A stretch of DNA of 64,000 nt from Chrysomallon squamiferum (GCA_012295275.1 CM022679.1:11078169-11142168); one strand, 5' to 3'; counted from the first letter of the stretch, positions 1 through 14,027 are shown. Notes: generated from the sequence alone by a model not told the origin. Made by a program: numbers and translations.

Positions 1-45
1 AACTAAGTATGAAAGTTAATTTTAATTTTGTTTTGTTTCTTGCAG

Positions 46-92
46 GTGATAACATCTGGCAAGTGGGAGGAAGATACTCATTGTATTCACAG
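46..92 (+). CDS. Candidate internal exon of an unidentified plus-strand gene
   Basis: A 47-base segment is bounded by a strong acceptor (pyrimidine-rich tract ending TTCTTGCAG at 45) and a donor (CAG|GTGAAT at 92/93). In the frame starting at base 48 it reads DNIWQVGGRYSLYSQ and ends in phase 0, joining in frame to a second acceptor at 350. A second frame is also open, so coding status is not proven; it could be an exon of a long non-coding RNA. I do not recognise the peptide. The rest of the gene would lie to the left of the window. Splice signals are seen directly; the exon call is inference. Confidence 0.3.
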
Positions 93-350
93 GTGAATTA
101 TTACATTACGTTAAAATCCTTGTACATTACATACTCAGCATCTTGTAAGTACGTTTTTCTCAGTCATTTTGATGAAAGAAATATCAGTGAAAATGTAAAT
201 AACATCATTATATAGGACAATTTGCTATTTCTTTTTAATTATCTGTATCTAGTTTCTACATATGTATGTATCAGGAATTGGAAAATACTTAGTAGATAAT
301 GCAGGACAATTAATATTTTGTCTCTCCCTAAAACCTTTTTCATTTTGCAG

Positions 351-374
351 GTTTTAAGTTTTAATGAAAAATAG
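351..374 (+). CDS. Candidate terminal coding segment of the same plus-strand gene
   Basis: The acceptor TTTTTCATTTTGCAG ends at 350. If joined to the exon ending at 92, the frame continues as VLSFNEK and stops at TAG 372-374. The following several hundred bases would be 3'UTR, beginning with GT, CT and CA repeats. Possible poly(A) signals AATAAA lie at 722-727 and 1043-1048, the second followed by GT-rich sequence. This gives a coherent but weak picture of a gene end entering from the left. No protein family is recognised. Confidence 0.25.
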   Translation, partial: VLSFNEK

Positions 375-437
375 ATTTACTCTGTGTGTGTGTGTGCGTG
401 TGTGTGTGTGTGTGTGTGTGAGAGTCTCTTTCTCTTT

Positions 438-522
<85 letters not shown>

Positions 523-1070
523 TGGGATAGTTTACCATTTTCTCACAGCACCTCTCTCAAACTTTCCTGAAAGAAAAACTATATATATATACTTACTTGT
601 ATCTATTTATATCTTTCCAAAAATCAAATGAGAAATTTTTTTTTTTGTTTTAACCTTGTTATTATCATTATTATATATATATACTTTTTTTTCAAGTTGG
701 CCAAACAAAATGGATAGTTGAAATAAAAACACTGGCTACAGAATTCCTGCCTTATCTCACCCATTTCTCAGTGTTTTTTCTTCGTGTCTCCAACATTCTG
801 GTTCATTTCAGTCACGAAGTGTTTATACAGACATTCTACAACAAGACTATTTTCTTTTTTCATACTCCAGTATCTCCCCATTCCCCCTGTAACATAACTC
901 TCTATCAACCTGTGAGACATTTTCCCTCAGATATTGGATTTTTATTTCTCTGTTTTCGAATGATTTTGTCAAAATATTTGGCATCTGCTCTTTAAGTGCT
1001 TGTATCGTGTTGCTTTTTGGGGAAGGAGAGTTTAATACATGCAATAAATAAAAATTGCTAGTTTGAAATG
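375..1070 (+). other. Candidate 3'UTR with microsatellite
   Basis: This stretch follows the putative stop codon. It holds a compound GT / CT / CA microsatellite at 381-520, then ordinary AT-rich sequence. AATAAA occurs at 722-727 and twice at 1043-1052, and TGTGTTT follows shortly after the latter. It is called a UTR only if the exon pair to its left is real; otherwise it is intergenic. Confidence 0.2.
381..520. repeat. Compound GT, CT and CA microsatellite
   Basis: GT dinucleotides with one GC interruption (381-420), then CT runs (about 439-456), then about 32 uninterrupted CA units (457-520). Open frames here are products of the repeat. Confidence 0.95.
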
Positions 1071-1952
1071 TGTTTACAATGGAATATTTCACATGTATTA
1101 AGAGCCTGTTTTTCTTGTGTTAGTTATAATAAATCAGTAAACAAATATTTGATACATTAAAAACAAAAAGAAAGTCTTGAGTTAAATTTATTCTTTATGT
1201 TTATCACTAATATTTCATGTTATTAATGTCATAGTAAATATTATTTTTAATGATGTATATGATTAACAGAAATCATTTAAAGAGCAAATTATTAAAAAGT
1301 ATATAAGAATATAAGAATAGGAACTGTTTTATTGTTTCATTTACTGAATTTAAAAAAATTTTTTTATATATTGTACAAAATAATGAACTACATATAATTT
1401 AATATACATTTACAAAAATTTCTGCAAACTTAAACTTAATTTTGTGTATTTTCTGTGTTATGTTTAAAGCACATTCGTTATTTACCAGGAGAAATATCTT
1501 GTCACCTAATTCTAGTAAAATAAGACTAGCTTGAAAAAAAAAAGCATTTTGCATGGAAATTGTGTTGTGTGTTGGCCATTAACACATTGAATCCATTATC
1601 TTTTTAAATATTTATTATGGTAATTTTGTAACAATAGCTTTCTCCCTTTTTCTTTGAATTCACGTATAACGCGATAGCCTCGTATCTCAAACGTGAAACA
1701 TGATATCCATGATAGCAGACACTTTGATGTGAAAAATAAAATATATAAATATATATAAACACACATTATGCAGTCTTGCTTTTCTTCAGTGATATTAGTT
1801 TTCCAAAGTGTTTTAGGAGAGTGGATTTTCTGTTAGTTTTGTTGGAGGGTTTTTTCCTGTGGATTTTTTTTTTTTTTTTTTTTTTTTTATTTTATGAGTG
1901 TTTGTTTTAAAAAAAAATATTCTTCAAATGTTTCTTTTCTTGCAGTGATAGT

Positions 1953-1984
<32 letters not shown>

Positions 1985-2082
1985 ACAATTTTATAAACAT
2001 TTTTGATTTTTTACAATCCATTGTTAGACCTGTTAAGGATAAAATTGTAATCAGTTGTGTGTGTTGTGTTTAACAGAGATAC

Positions 2083-2166
<84 letters not shown>

Positions 2167-5100
2167 GAGGGGGGGGGAACTGTTACTAATATAACTATTG
2201 TAATAATAACAACTTGTCAAACAAGAATATAATGTATCTGATCATCTGACCAAATGTTTACTAATAAACCAAAAATCTAATTTCTTTCGTAGCAGTTTAT
2301 TTTAAAAATAATAATAATAACGATGATAAAATAAAGAACTATAACAAACTTAAAAACGTTTTTCAATGCAGTTTCTAGTGACCATAAATTATCATCATGT
2401 ATCTTTTCTAGGGTCTTTTCTAGGCACTCCGATGCTCAAGATGTGTTAATTTATTGTAAGTTTTATTTAACCCTCACCACAAAAAAGTGTCAGCCTTTAT
2501 GTTCTGCTGGGTAGTAAATTATTCATGGTGTAAAATTTATAGCCATCCACACAATTCTTGGTGTGAATACTCCAGTCACTCTTTCTAACATTCTGTTACC
2601 AACGTCAGATTTACAAGTTGACTGCTTCTATTGATATCTAAGACTTATTCTCACAGTGTTGTTTTTAAAATAAACAAATTTCCTTATCAAATGGCTTTGG
2701 CTCTGTCTTGATTTTAACGCACATCACAGACAGAATGTCTGAAAGTTGTCACTGGATAGGTTTTAGTGTACTGGCTCACACCAGCAGCAGCAGACTGGAA
2801 CAGGAAAAAACGGTGACAAGGAGCTGTGTCGTTGGTATTTCAGGGAAGATTTGTAAAAAGGCGTACAAGATGGAGATTACAAAATTTATTTATTCATTTA
2901 TTTATTTATTTATTTATCTATCTATCTATCTAATTTATCTAATTTATTGATTGATTGATTTATCTGCTTATTTATTTATTTATTTAGTTAGCAGGAATAT
3001 GAATGATAGTTTTATATATAAAGTACAACGTTATTTATCTATATGACCTTTTAGCTTCTTATTTCAATTTTATCTGTTCATCTTCCTGTTCTATATTATA
3101 TTTATAAATAATTTCTTATTTTTTTATTTATTTATTTATTTATTATATTTTTTTTTTTATATACATCCTGTTATTTTTTATTTAGCATGAATATGAAGTG
3201 AAAATCATTTTTCTAAAGTGACTTCAGTTTTCAAGAATTTTACCTGGTCTGTCACTTTTGGTTGCTATTATAACTGACATTTGCTGTTTTATTAACTGAT
3301 TATAGAATTCTATAAATTGGTTTTTGTGAATTTTTATTGTTGGATATATCAGAATCTTAAAAAAGGTTTATGTGTGTTTGATAAACTGTTTACTGGCTGG
3401 CTGCTTATTTGACTGTAAAATAAACTATTTTATTTTGTATATATTTTTTTTAATTCAGTAAAATGGTGATAAAAGAAGCATAAATTTGCTATTTAGGAAA
3501 TGACAGAGGATTTGCTTTATTTTTTATTTTTTTGAATGCTGATACTAATGAAATCATGGTGTTGCTGGGATTGTACATTTATTGCCCTTTTTTTTTATTT
3601 TTCAAATTAGAAAAGTAAACAGAAACGACATGAAAAGCTACTAAAGCATGTTAAAACATGTAAGATACACTTGTATCTATACATATACTCAAACACACAC
3701 GTATATGCATGAACACACATGTACATACATACAGACAGGTACACATTTTTATACACATTAAGACGTTCATATACAATGTCATGCAAGTATTCATACTATT
3801 AGTGCATGCACATGCATGCACACACAGACACACACACAGACAGACAACATTCACATACACACACTGACACGTTACATCATCAGCAAAGTTAGTTGTCTTC
3901 ATATGAAAGTCATACAGGTGCCAGATGTGAATAAATGTTGCTGTAAAGACATATTTATGATCAGAATAAATATGATTAAAGCTGGGTTTGATACTTTAAT
4001 ACGGTGTTTAACGAGCCAGATAAAGGTGACCCACCCATTCCTGCTATCATTTGGATCTGATTAGGGAAAAACTTTGACTATTATCTTAAGGGAAGAAAAA
4101 TATGAACAGTTTAACTTCCTATTTGTGTGTGTTGGCGGTGTCCACGAGGGTTTCTGCTTAATGAGGAAACAAAATATCTTCTAACTGTTCTCTGAAAAAT
4201 GTTTTTTGTGTCTGCATGCTAGTATGTTTGTTTGAGTGTGTGACTGTGTGTCTGTGTGTGTATTTGGGTGGGTGTGTGTGTGTAGGTGTCGGTGTCAGTT
4301 TATATCTATGTATCAGAGAGACAGAGATACAGACAGTCAGACAGACAGATATAGATACAGATAGATATACGTAAATTTGTTTAAGGATATGAATGTTTAC
4401 ATTTTGGTAGTGGTCGTTGAATTAAATGGAAACCCAGAACATTATGTGGTTATTGGCTGTTGGATAGTAATTACAAGTAATAATAATGATAATAATAATA
4501 CTGATAATACTTCTGTATGGATAGCAGTATTTACCTGGTAAGCCATTGCTGATTTATCTGTAAGAAAGTGTGGTGTGATATTACTGTGATACTAAAAAGA
4601 TTTTGATAAACAGATCTGATTTGAACATTTCCATACACTTATCTACACTGTTGTGAGACAACCTTCCTGCTGACTTCTACTTGTGGTTGTGTATATTTTG
4701 TTGATAAACATTAGACGCTGATAATACTAATCTATAAACACGGTTCATTTGAGGACAAACTGTACTTAAGTACACAAATGTCATTGATCATTTTAATCTT
4801 GGTCAAAAGTTTTCCTCTGAATGTTAATGTTTTTATTTCAATAACAAAAAAACAAAAAGTCTCATCATATTTCCATTGACTAAGTAGCAACCTTTGTTTC
4901 ATTTATTTTTATTTTTACAGTTATAACAGCTTGTGTGTTATTTTGACTATGTCACTCCTGTGTGCATTTTGCATGTGTTACATATTTAATATGTAACTGC
5001 ACTTTTGTTTGACCTCATTGCAAACACAATTGCGATGTGCCACACAGTACTTTTGTTTAAAAAAAATATATCATCTAGACATGAATGAACTGTGACAGGT

Positions 5101-7800
5101 GTTTTGTCCATAAACATTTTTGATATTATTGGTTGTCACATTGCAAATAAATAAACAAGTGTCTATACCAATAGAAAGATAACATTGTGAATTTAGGTCA
5201 ATTGTTTTACATTTTATAATACAAAAAAACAAAACAAAAAAAGAAATTATCACGAACGTGGTGTTTTTATTGTCCCTGTGCAATATCTGTGATATTTTCT
5301 CATTGTAACTACAGTTCTTGCCAGCATTCTAAACTGACTGTTGACACAGGTAATTAACAGGTAAAATGGTTACTGTATCAATTACCAACATGTTTGGTCT
5401 GATTATTATTAAATGAACTGGCTCTGCAGACATAAATGTGTTGCCTTGACAAGCAGACATCATAATTATTATGGAAACAGATGGTGCATGCTGGACTGAG
5501 TGAAGATCTGACAACAACAACTGTGCTGTTTGACTGTTAGGTTACAAATGGAATCATTTTTAAATGAATTGTTTTCTTTTTATCAAGGTTAATTATCTCT
5601 TGGGGTCTTCCCAGAAAAGGCTAGATGAAGTTTCTGTTGGTAAATCCTTACATCATGTGGTCAGATCTTTATATATATGAGTTCCAGAATCCAGGACTGA
5701 ACATATTTCAGTCATTTTCACAAACCCCATAGATAAACATGAAAATGTAAATGTATTAAGTTCAGATTTGCATGATGTGTACAAAACTTCTACTCATCAA
5801 CTTGTTGTTCATGGTTAATTAACAAACATTTCCAAATATCAGCTTGAAACTTTACTTGTCTGTTACAGTTGTTAGAGTCAAGTCCATTATAAATGTGAAT
5901 GAATATAATGGGATTTAAATATTAGCTTGCAGCTTAGTGGAGAAAAAAACCCAACAATACATTCTTTTAAAGATTGTTTACTAACACATTAGCTGATTAT
6001 TACTCATTGTAATGAGCTCTGTCCCATTTTTATTAATTTACACACGTAATTAACTTTGGTGTTATAATACTACTTGTACGACACTACTGTAAGTATTGAT
6101 TTCTTCCTTGAATATATTTAATTAAATTATTATCTTCTTCTGTTACTACTGACACAGTTTAGCATAATTTTACTTAGTATCGGCCCAGTTTAGACAGTGT
6201 CAATTTGCACAGATAGCAGTTAGGTCATCAGTAATCACAAATAAAACTAACTTAAATAGGCTAAGTAAACTGTTTGAGAAGATTTCAGATGTTGTGTATG
6301 GTATGACTTAAATGAAATATATTTCCCATTAATTAAAAATTTTGGAAATAAAACAGCAGAAATATATAATTTAATAGTCCTGATTTTTTTAATCAACAGA
6401 TTATAATTGAATTTTTTTTATGTATTTATTTATTTCATATGTAACAGGAGTTTTTATTTGTTATTTTAATACTTTTTAATAAAATTCTGGTCTAGACTTG
6501 TAAAAGCATGTTTGGACAAATTGAATGACATACTGTAGTAAAAACAAATTTAAAAAAAAAAAAAATAATAAAAAATAATTCATTTTATTTACCTGAAAAT
6601 ATTTCATTGAGAAAGTGTTGTTATTATTCGCCACATGGCACTAGTCCAAGTTTGCACTGTACATGTCACAGTGTATTCCACTGTTGTGATTCTTGCACAC
6701 AGGTGCAAGCAGATTACATGTTGTGTGAAAACTTTACTGTTTACTTTGACCTTTTTTATTATTGTTGTAAGCAGCTTTTCTTAGAGTGATCTTTCTTGGA
6801 AGTTTGTAAATGCATGTATTTCTTATTTTTTTATTATTATTTTTTTTTTTTTTCCTCTTTTTCAATTATTCTTTTTTTTTTTTTTTTTTTTTTTTCTTTC
6901 TGTCTTCTCTAATACTGTAGGATTTAAATCAAACAATATGTCTGTTTTATCTGCAATAGACTGGAAAATAGTTTTGTTGTTGCTATTTATGTTTTGCTTA
7001 TGGCAGTTTTTTTTTTTGTTGTTGTTTTGTTGTTTTTTTTATTTTGGGATTTCTTTAGATATTAACAAACCTGTTAAATTTTTTTTTAAATTTAAATGTT
7101 TTAAATCAGTTAAGCCTAAAAGGAAGAAAAATAGATAGATAGATAGATAGATAACATATTTATATAGAGCAAAATTGACAATAACTTTTAATCCAATATG
7201 AAATAGCAAGATAAGCAGAACCATTTCTAAGAAAATGTATAGTGTATGATGTGTGTATAAAAAAAAATGACAGATGTAATATTATATCATGCATTTGGCA
7301 GCAAACCACCTGTTTCTGGGGTCAAGGATGCTTAGTCTAACATGTCTACACCAAAAAGAAGAAGAAAAAATAAACACCAAAAAAAACAGCAACAAAAATA
7401 ATTTTCAGTGTGATGCAGTAATAAGCAGATGTTCGTTTACACAGTGTATGATGAATTGGTGTAACCTACTTTTTGTTATTGTTTGTTCTGCACTCAGCAC
7501 TTGCTTTTGTGGATGGGAAAAATGGGCTGATTTCAGTCTCCAGTTTCATCTTTCATTCAGCATCCACTTTTTGGTTATTTTTATATGACACAGGTCAGGA
7601 AAGACGAGATGATAATGAGAGAATTTCCTGTGCACTGTAATACAAATATATATACACATACTGTGTGTGTAGTAAACAGTGTAACACTATTCTAGATATA
7701 ACTCCTTGAAAAGACCTTGATCCTACAGCCTAAATGTGTTTGTTTGTGTGGTTGTGTGTGTGCGTGTGCATGATTTCATTCATGTGTGCAATGTACATCT
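1071..7800. other. Non-coding AT-rich stretch with simple repeats
   Basis: No gene recognised. It contains poly-T tracts (1861-1888, 1959-1984, 6870-6895), a GA run (2089-2163), TTTA/TCTA repeats (about 2880-2985 and 3120-3150), CA-rich degenerate DNA (3680-3860), GT/CAGA-rich DNA (4220-4370) and a short GATA repeat (7131-7152). Open frames here are short and either lie in repeats or show no domain-like features. Confidence 0.7.
2089..2163. repeat. GA dinucleotide microsatellite
   Basis: About 37 uninterrupted GA units followed by a G-rich tail (2164-2178). The poly-Leu/Ser frame on the minus strand is an artefact of the repeat. Confidence 0.95.
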
Positions 7801-7813
7801 CTGGATGTAAGAG

Positions 7814-7816
<3 letters not shown>

Positions 7817-7891
<75 letters not shown>
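7817..7891. repeat. TG dinucleotide microsatellite
   Basis: About 37 perfect TG units, flanked by degenerate GT-rich sequence from about 7735 to 7922. Confidence 0.95.
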
Positions 7892-7893
<2 letters not shown>

Positions 7894-7922
7894 GTGTGTG
7901 GGTGTATGTATGTGTAGGTGGG

Positions 7923-10900
7923 TGTTAATATTTGTCTAAATTGTTAAACTGTAATCAAGAAGTTGAAAATATTTACAGAATACTGTTTTAGGTTTTGGTG
8001 ATATTTTTGATGTCATCAGATTCATAGTCATGCCTGAAAACAGTTGTTGTAATCGTAAGAACAAACTGTGTAATGATCATTTAATGCTTTTGCTTTTGTA
8101 TTTGTTTGCAAGCTTTTAATATCTGTGTGAATAATGCAGGCAAAAAATTAATGTAAAATTTTTAATCCACATATAATTATTATTTGTAAGTGACATCAGA
8201 TAACCACATCTAAATCATGAAAAAGTGCATCATGAACGTAAAGTGCACATCTTCAAATTGTGTCAGTAAATGTTTTTGTGTTGTAATTTTGTATTATTTC
8301 AATCAATTTTATTAATAGGACACCATATAGGTTTTAATTGTATACATCTGAATATCAGTGCAAATGTACCAGAATGCCATCTTGTTTAGTTTACTTTGTC
8401 AGGACAACCTGTCTTTTGCATCCTGTTATTGTAACCTTTTTCTACCTTTATGTAAATATTTGTTTTATGAATTTTAGGCAATGAATTTTGAAACATTTCT
8501 GAAGGTGGCCATTAATGCACAGAATTTGTCATCTTTAAATAACATTTTTATTGTTGTTAATAAAATATAAACATAACTTAAAGATGACACCTTTAATATT
8601 AATAATTGCATTATTTGGATCTGTTTTTTATTGTCTTGTTCCAGTAACATACTTTAAAAAAAAAAAAAATTAACTTTTTCCTTTTCTTTTACTTTGCTGA
8701 AAGAAAATTGGTGTCATTTGATGTTGCAAGTCAATTGGTGACAAAAACAAAGAAGGTTTTTTCAAACAGATGGTTCTGGGTGGTGTTTAGAAAGCATGGG
8801 AATGTTGTTGTTGTTGTTAAAAATGGCTGTACATCCCATTGATGGATTCACAAAACATTTAGCTGCGTGAAAGCCACCTTCCTGAGAATTCTGTGTGAAT
8901 GACATCGTAGCTGTGAAAAACACAAGCACTAACATTCTATACTTCATCTATTGTCAGTGCAGACAATGGAACACAAGAGGTGGTCATGAAAACTAAGCGC
9001 CTGGTGGTGGGGAGACTACAAGTGCTGTCGACATCACACCTAGAAAGGAGGAGTGGAGATACGTTATTATGAAACTGGGTCAGCCCTCAAGTACTCTCTT
9101 AGAACACAAAAGAAAAAAAAAATCTCAAGTGCACTTGCTTTTTGTCTCCATTTTATTTTTCACCATAGGAGTTTTTTTTTTTTGTTAGTAACAGCTCTTT
9201 CATAACCTTCATTTAATTACGTTTTTTTATTTATTTGTGGTTTTAGGTAACGTTTATCTCTTGTCTCATTCATGATTTTCTGTATCACTTTTCATTGTGT
9301 TTTTTTTTTTTTATATATATATATATATATATATATCTTTACATTTTTTCTATTTTTAATTTTGTTAAGGTTTCTAAGGTAAATTGAAGCTGTTTGAAAA
9401 AAAGACAATACTTTAATATCATTTTCATTCTAGGTTATGTTACTGATATCGGAAACAATTTTTTTTCTTCTTCTTATTCAAAGTCTTGCAAGGTATCAAG
9501 TAGGGCTAATGTATGCTAGCTTTACACTGAGATGAAACAGGCTATCCTACAAGGATTTAGCCAGTCTTAGCTACTCGTTTTGACAGTAGGAACAATATTG
9601 TAGAATATCATTGTATGGAGGTTGTCATCTTACATTAACAGCTGTATTTAGATCAAATTACTTCATGAAACAAAGGAAAACCAGCATAATATTTGATATG
9701 ACTTTATCTTTTCCCCTTAATACAGTCATCAAACCTGTAGAGAAAAGACTGAATAAGTATCTGATGTTCATCCAGAACATGATGACTGTTTTCATCCCAT
9801 TTCAGCAGAACCATCAATCTAATTAGCAATGTAAGCAGTGCAGTCTTAAAGCATGGGCACACTTTGCAGTTGTTCTGGGGCCCTTGCAATCCATGTATAC
9901 TATAGCATGAAGTCAGTAAATTTGATGTGGTTATATAGAAGCTGTCCTAGTGGACTGATTTTCCAGGAGGTCTGTAACGTAAAAAAAAAGCTCTAAATCT
10001 AGACCACATTTGATGTTCCTGTATAAAAGTGCAGCTAAAAGAATCCTTGATCTTTTGTGGTAGTGTTTTTTTCTGGCTTGACTTGGAAGAGACTGACACT
10101 TGTAAAAGTCTAATCGTCTATGCAGTGGTTGGATAAACATGAGGGGTGTCAGTAGTCGCACATTCTGTTCCTTTCCTTGACATTTCACAAACTCAATACC
10201 CACCAGCCTTACACATGATGACAGCAGCACTGAGAACTTCTTACAAGTTCTTTTCTCATCCATTGTTCACAGATTAGGGTCATGTCTTGAAGAAATTATA
10301 CCAAAAAATATATAAGAAAAGAAAAGAAAATATAACACATGTACGTACACATTATTTTACATGTATTGCATGTTCAGAAAATACAGCTGGATGTTACAAA
10401 TAATCTAAGTAAGTTATAATCATATAAATGAAATATCACTTTATATACATTCACATACTCGTGTGTGCTTGTGAAGTTTAATTGTTTTAGAATGATCAGG
10501 TTATTTCTAATATGCTACACATTAAACATGTAAAAAAAAAAATATGTGACATTTGCATGCAGGAAAATATATTTTGGTAAGTACAATGAGGATATTCCTA
10601 ATGCTACATAAATTATAATACTTATTAAAAACATAATAAAATTTAAAAGTGATATGTAACAATGTGATCAAAATAAAATATTCTTAAGTTTTTCTGACAT
10701 ACTGCAGATAATGTTCTATGACATTTACAATTTATTGTTGTGACATTGTATATCTAAACAATTGTCTAAATTGAAAATAACCATTTCCCCAGCATTACAG
10801 CAATAATACTTTAGAAAGCGTTAAATGATAAATGATTAGAAAAGATAAAGTTAATTAATTCTGAAGATTCTTTATGTCTTGCAATGGCTTCAGTCATCAG

Positions 10901-11760
10901 CAATGTCTTGGAGTGACTCTAATCTGTAAGCATTTCAATCATTCATAATGTAGGAAGTGTTGTATTCTCAGATATTTTATAAACTTCTTTACCCACTGCA
11001 AGATAGTGATTTCAGTTTTATAATTTTAAATATAATCTTTGCTGGCAAAAACAATACTCTCTTAATCAAATAGATTTCATATTTGTCTGATTCTTGTGCA
11101 TGCAGTTTTGGAAACCCTGATTTTTAGCCATGCTGAGTTTGTATATTTAATTAAATGGTAAATTTTGATAAAATAATGACATTATCTTACAGCTTCCCTG
11201 ATAATAAAAACTAGCAGACAATGGAAGTTGCTACATCAGTAAGAACTGAAATGAAAGTAGTATGTTCAGTTTTTCATCTTCCTTAGAAAACAAGTTGTTA
11301 AATACAGACAGAAAAAATAAAAACTGTCAATGGAAACTCTAATGAGGATTGATCCTGTGACCAGTTATCCCTCATGCTAGTCCTCTATTACACAGCTACA
11401 TTCCATTCTCTTGATTTGATACCCCCCAAAATTATCCATTCTGAAGAATTAAGAAATACATTGCAGTATTAAGTCAATATGTCAAAAGGGTCTGGAAATA
11501 GCTGGTATAAAGATTTGATCCAAAAACCTAGAGGATGACATCTTAAATCATCAAATGCTAAGTTATCATTTCTGTATTCATATATGCAGCTTCACATAGA
11601 GTACAGGTTAAATAATTTATACAATTTATTAATAATTCTGACTTGAACCTTTTCTGTGGGTTTTCCCTTCACTGTTTATGTGTGTGCTGATATTTTAAGA
11701 CAGCTGTTAATGCATAATTTTAATAAAATGCCTGACAAATGTGACAGTCTCAAGAAGAAA
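7923..11760. other. Non-coding AT-rich stretch, mostly unique sequence
   Basis: No gene recognised. Notable contents are an 11-base inverted repeat (8528-8538 with 8578-8588), a TA run (9313-9337), and a less AT-rich unique block at about 9480-10270. That block carries a 110-codon minus-strand frame (10263-9931) with no recognisable domain; it could be old transposon-derived DNA or a chance frame. Confidence 0.6.
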
Positions 11761-11789
11761 TCAAATAACAGAGGTCATCACAGGCATAC

Positions 11790-11905
11790 CTCTCACCTGT
11801 CCAGCTCAGGTATGCTGTAATCACAGGTGTAGATCAAACTTGACCTAGATGCTGCACCGAGGTCATTCGTTTACCTGTGGAGGACAGGTGTGTCAAGCAG
11901 GTATA
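11790..11905. promoter_or_regulatory. Cluster of CAGGT E-box motifs
   Basis: Six CAGGT(A/G) or reverse-complement motifs lie in about 110 bases: 11794-11799, 11807-11812, 11824-11829, 11872-11877, 11885-11890 and 11898-11903. CAGGTG/CAGGTA is the core bound by Snail- and ZEB-type zinc fingers and some bHLH factors. The density is well above what this AT-rich background would give. The cluster lies 3.7 kb upstream of the bantam hairpin, so it might serve that gene, but this is inference. Confidence 0.35.
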
Positions 11906-13139
11906 CAGTGTTGTACCAGGGAAAATATTTGAAAAATGTGCCTCAAGATATTGCACCTCAACTGGCTCACATTTCTCTGTGTGTGTTTTTCTTCGTAGGA
12001 CAGTGGTAAAAAGGCCTGGGCATACATGAAAACAAAAATACTATAACAGAAGAGAGATCAGTGACCGGTGGATGATGATGACCAGATGTTTCACTTATTA
12101 ATAAGTTAATTAATTTTGTACAGAGACGATGTTGTCTCTGCCTTGCCTTGCCTTGGCTTGTAATGCCTGCTGTCCTGTGTTTTTCTAATCTGACAGGTAG
12201 GACTAAGCAAAGATTATCTAGTTCATTATATTTAGTTAAGTTGTTTACTCTGTGTTAAGCTGATAAACACCATGTAACAGAGGGGAGATGATTAGCCCAC
12301 CTCTGTTTGCTTTCCTGAATTTCTCATTTTGACTATAAATTTGATCATTGTTTTATATACATGTAAATTTTTTTTATTTTTTATTTTTTTAAATAGAAAA
12401 ATCAGTGCTGAATAGTTCATTATAATCTGTTCTGATGGTTAAAGTGTTAAAGAGAAGTTTGTTTTCTTTCTTAGATGTGACCTGCAAATTAGGCTGGGAA
12501 TTATCTTAGAAATGATAAACATGCTGATCTGGTGATTAGCAGAGGGCAAGAGTGATAAGAAGCGACGACTTACGCGAGATCGATGTGGACAAATAGTTTG
12601 AAGAAGAGAAAGATTTGCACGCTAAATCCTCTCTAAACGTTCCAGCAGGTTGTATTTTCTTACAAATTAGGAGGTCAATCACTTCGCTGCTTATCCTGGG
12701 AAAAAGAAACATGTCTGAAAATTTGCACTTGAAATGCAAGACGTTCAATAGCCGTGTGTTTACACACAGATTACCATCCGTCAACTTGTGTGTACCTTTT
12801 ACGTAATTAATTTGTTTGACAACAGATAACCGTAGGCTGATGGTAAATAATTCAACGATAATGCATTTAATATCACCTTGATCATGTAAACAGCATGGCG
12901 CAGAAATATGTTTTGTATGTGTAAGGGGGGGGGGCGAGGTTTTTTTTTTAAAACAATTTAATGATTGTTTACTTTTGTAAATTTTTTTTATTTAATGCTT
13001 GTTTTCTAGATATGCTGAAACGTATGTTTCAAAATAATAATGAAATATCGTTCTCTAAGTTCTTACATCACAAACAGAAACCAAAAAACTTTTATATTCA
13101 AACATAATGAGAGGTATGAAATAAATGTTCATTCATTCA

Positions 13140-13185
<46 letters not shown>

Positions 13186-13945
13186 TTCTCTGTTTCTCTC
13201 TCTCTGTTTCTCTCTCTTTCTCAAACAAACATATATATACACTTACTGTTCTTTTTTCAGTGGCAGTTTCAGTTTAAACATTTCCATGATGTTAAACTAT
13301 TTTAGTTTTCTTTTTTCCTCCATTTACACATGTCAAGCATTTGATTATTTACTGCTTCAGTTGGCAAAAATAATTTTATCTTTCTTATTTATTGTAATTT
13401 TGTTTCAAAATCAATTCTAAAGACTTTTTTTTTTCCTTTTTTAACTAAACAATAAATTACAGCTTGTTTGAACTTTCTTTGAGTTTTGTCCGAAATGTTT
13501 GATCATCTCCTTTTTCTGTGATTATTTCTAAATGTCATAGGACTGGCACCAATCCAAAGGTCAAACACTAACCTACTAACTGTAATATTTTAAAACTATA
13601 AGAATAACATTTACCATTTCAGTCATTTACCACACAATGTTAGCCTAATAGTTCCTGTATATACTTCTAAAATATTCCATATTTAATAAATATCTTTTCC
13701 AGTTATTATGGTTAACATTTTTTTAATTTAATGCTTGCCAAAAAAATTAAATAAAAAAAATTAAAGCAAAAAGCTCTCCTACTGTTTAACTTTTTGTCAC
13801 ACTAACACAACAATGGTTTGCATTCCTTAATCTTTTTTTTTTTTTCTTCTTTTTTTTTCTTTTATTTAACTGAAATGTGTTTCACAAGTCTCTTATTTCC
13901 AGCAAAGTGGATTCCATATATTTATATTACTGCTACTAATATATT
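11906..13945. other. Non-coding stretch with CT microsatellite
   Basis: No gene recognised. An acceptor-like site (TTTTTCTTCGTAG ending at 11998) is present, but no convincing exon follows. A CT repeat with TTTCTC interruptions occupies 13143-13228. Poly-T/poly-A rich sequence surrounds 12900-13000 and 13410-13900. Confidence 0.6.
13143..13228. repeat. CT microsatellite with interruptions
   Basis: About 18 perfect CT units followed by degenerate CTCTTT/CTGTTT units. The long Ser/Leu-rich plus-strand frame across it is a repeat artefact. Confidence 0.9.
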
Positions 13946-14027
13946 ATGTTTTTGAGGCCTATCTTATTTTCACTAAAGGGTATACAACAAGTAGAAGCTA
14001 TTTCTGCTGATGTGTATGCTATATATT

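Noticed and set aside
8528-8588. 11-base inverted repeat as a possible microRNA
   Set aside because: The stem is short, the loop is long (39 nt), and no known microRNA matches; chance is plausible in AT-rich DNA.
13040-13420. 126-codon plus-strand frame
   Set aside because: It is driven by the CT repeat and T-rich DNA; no domain.
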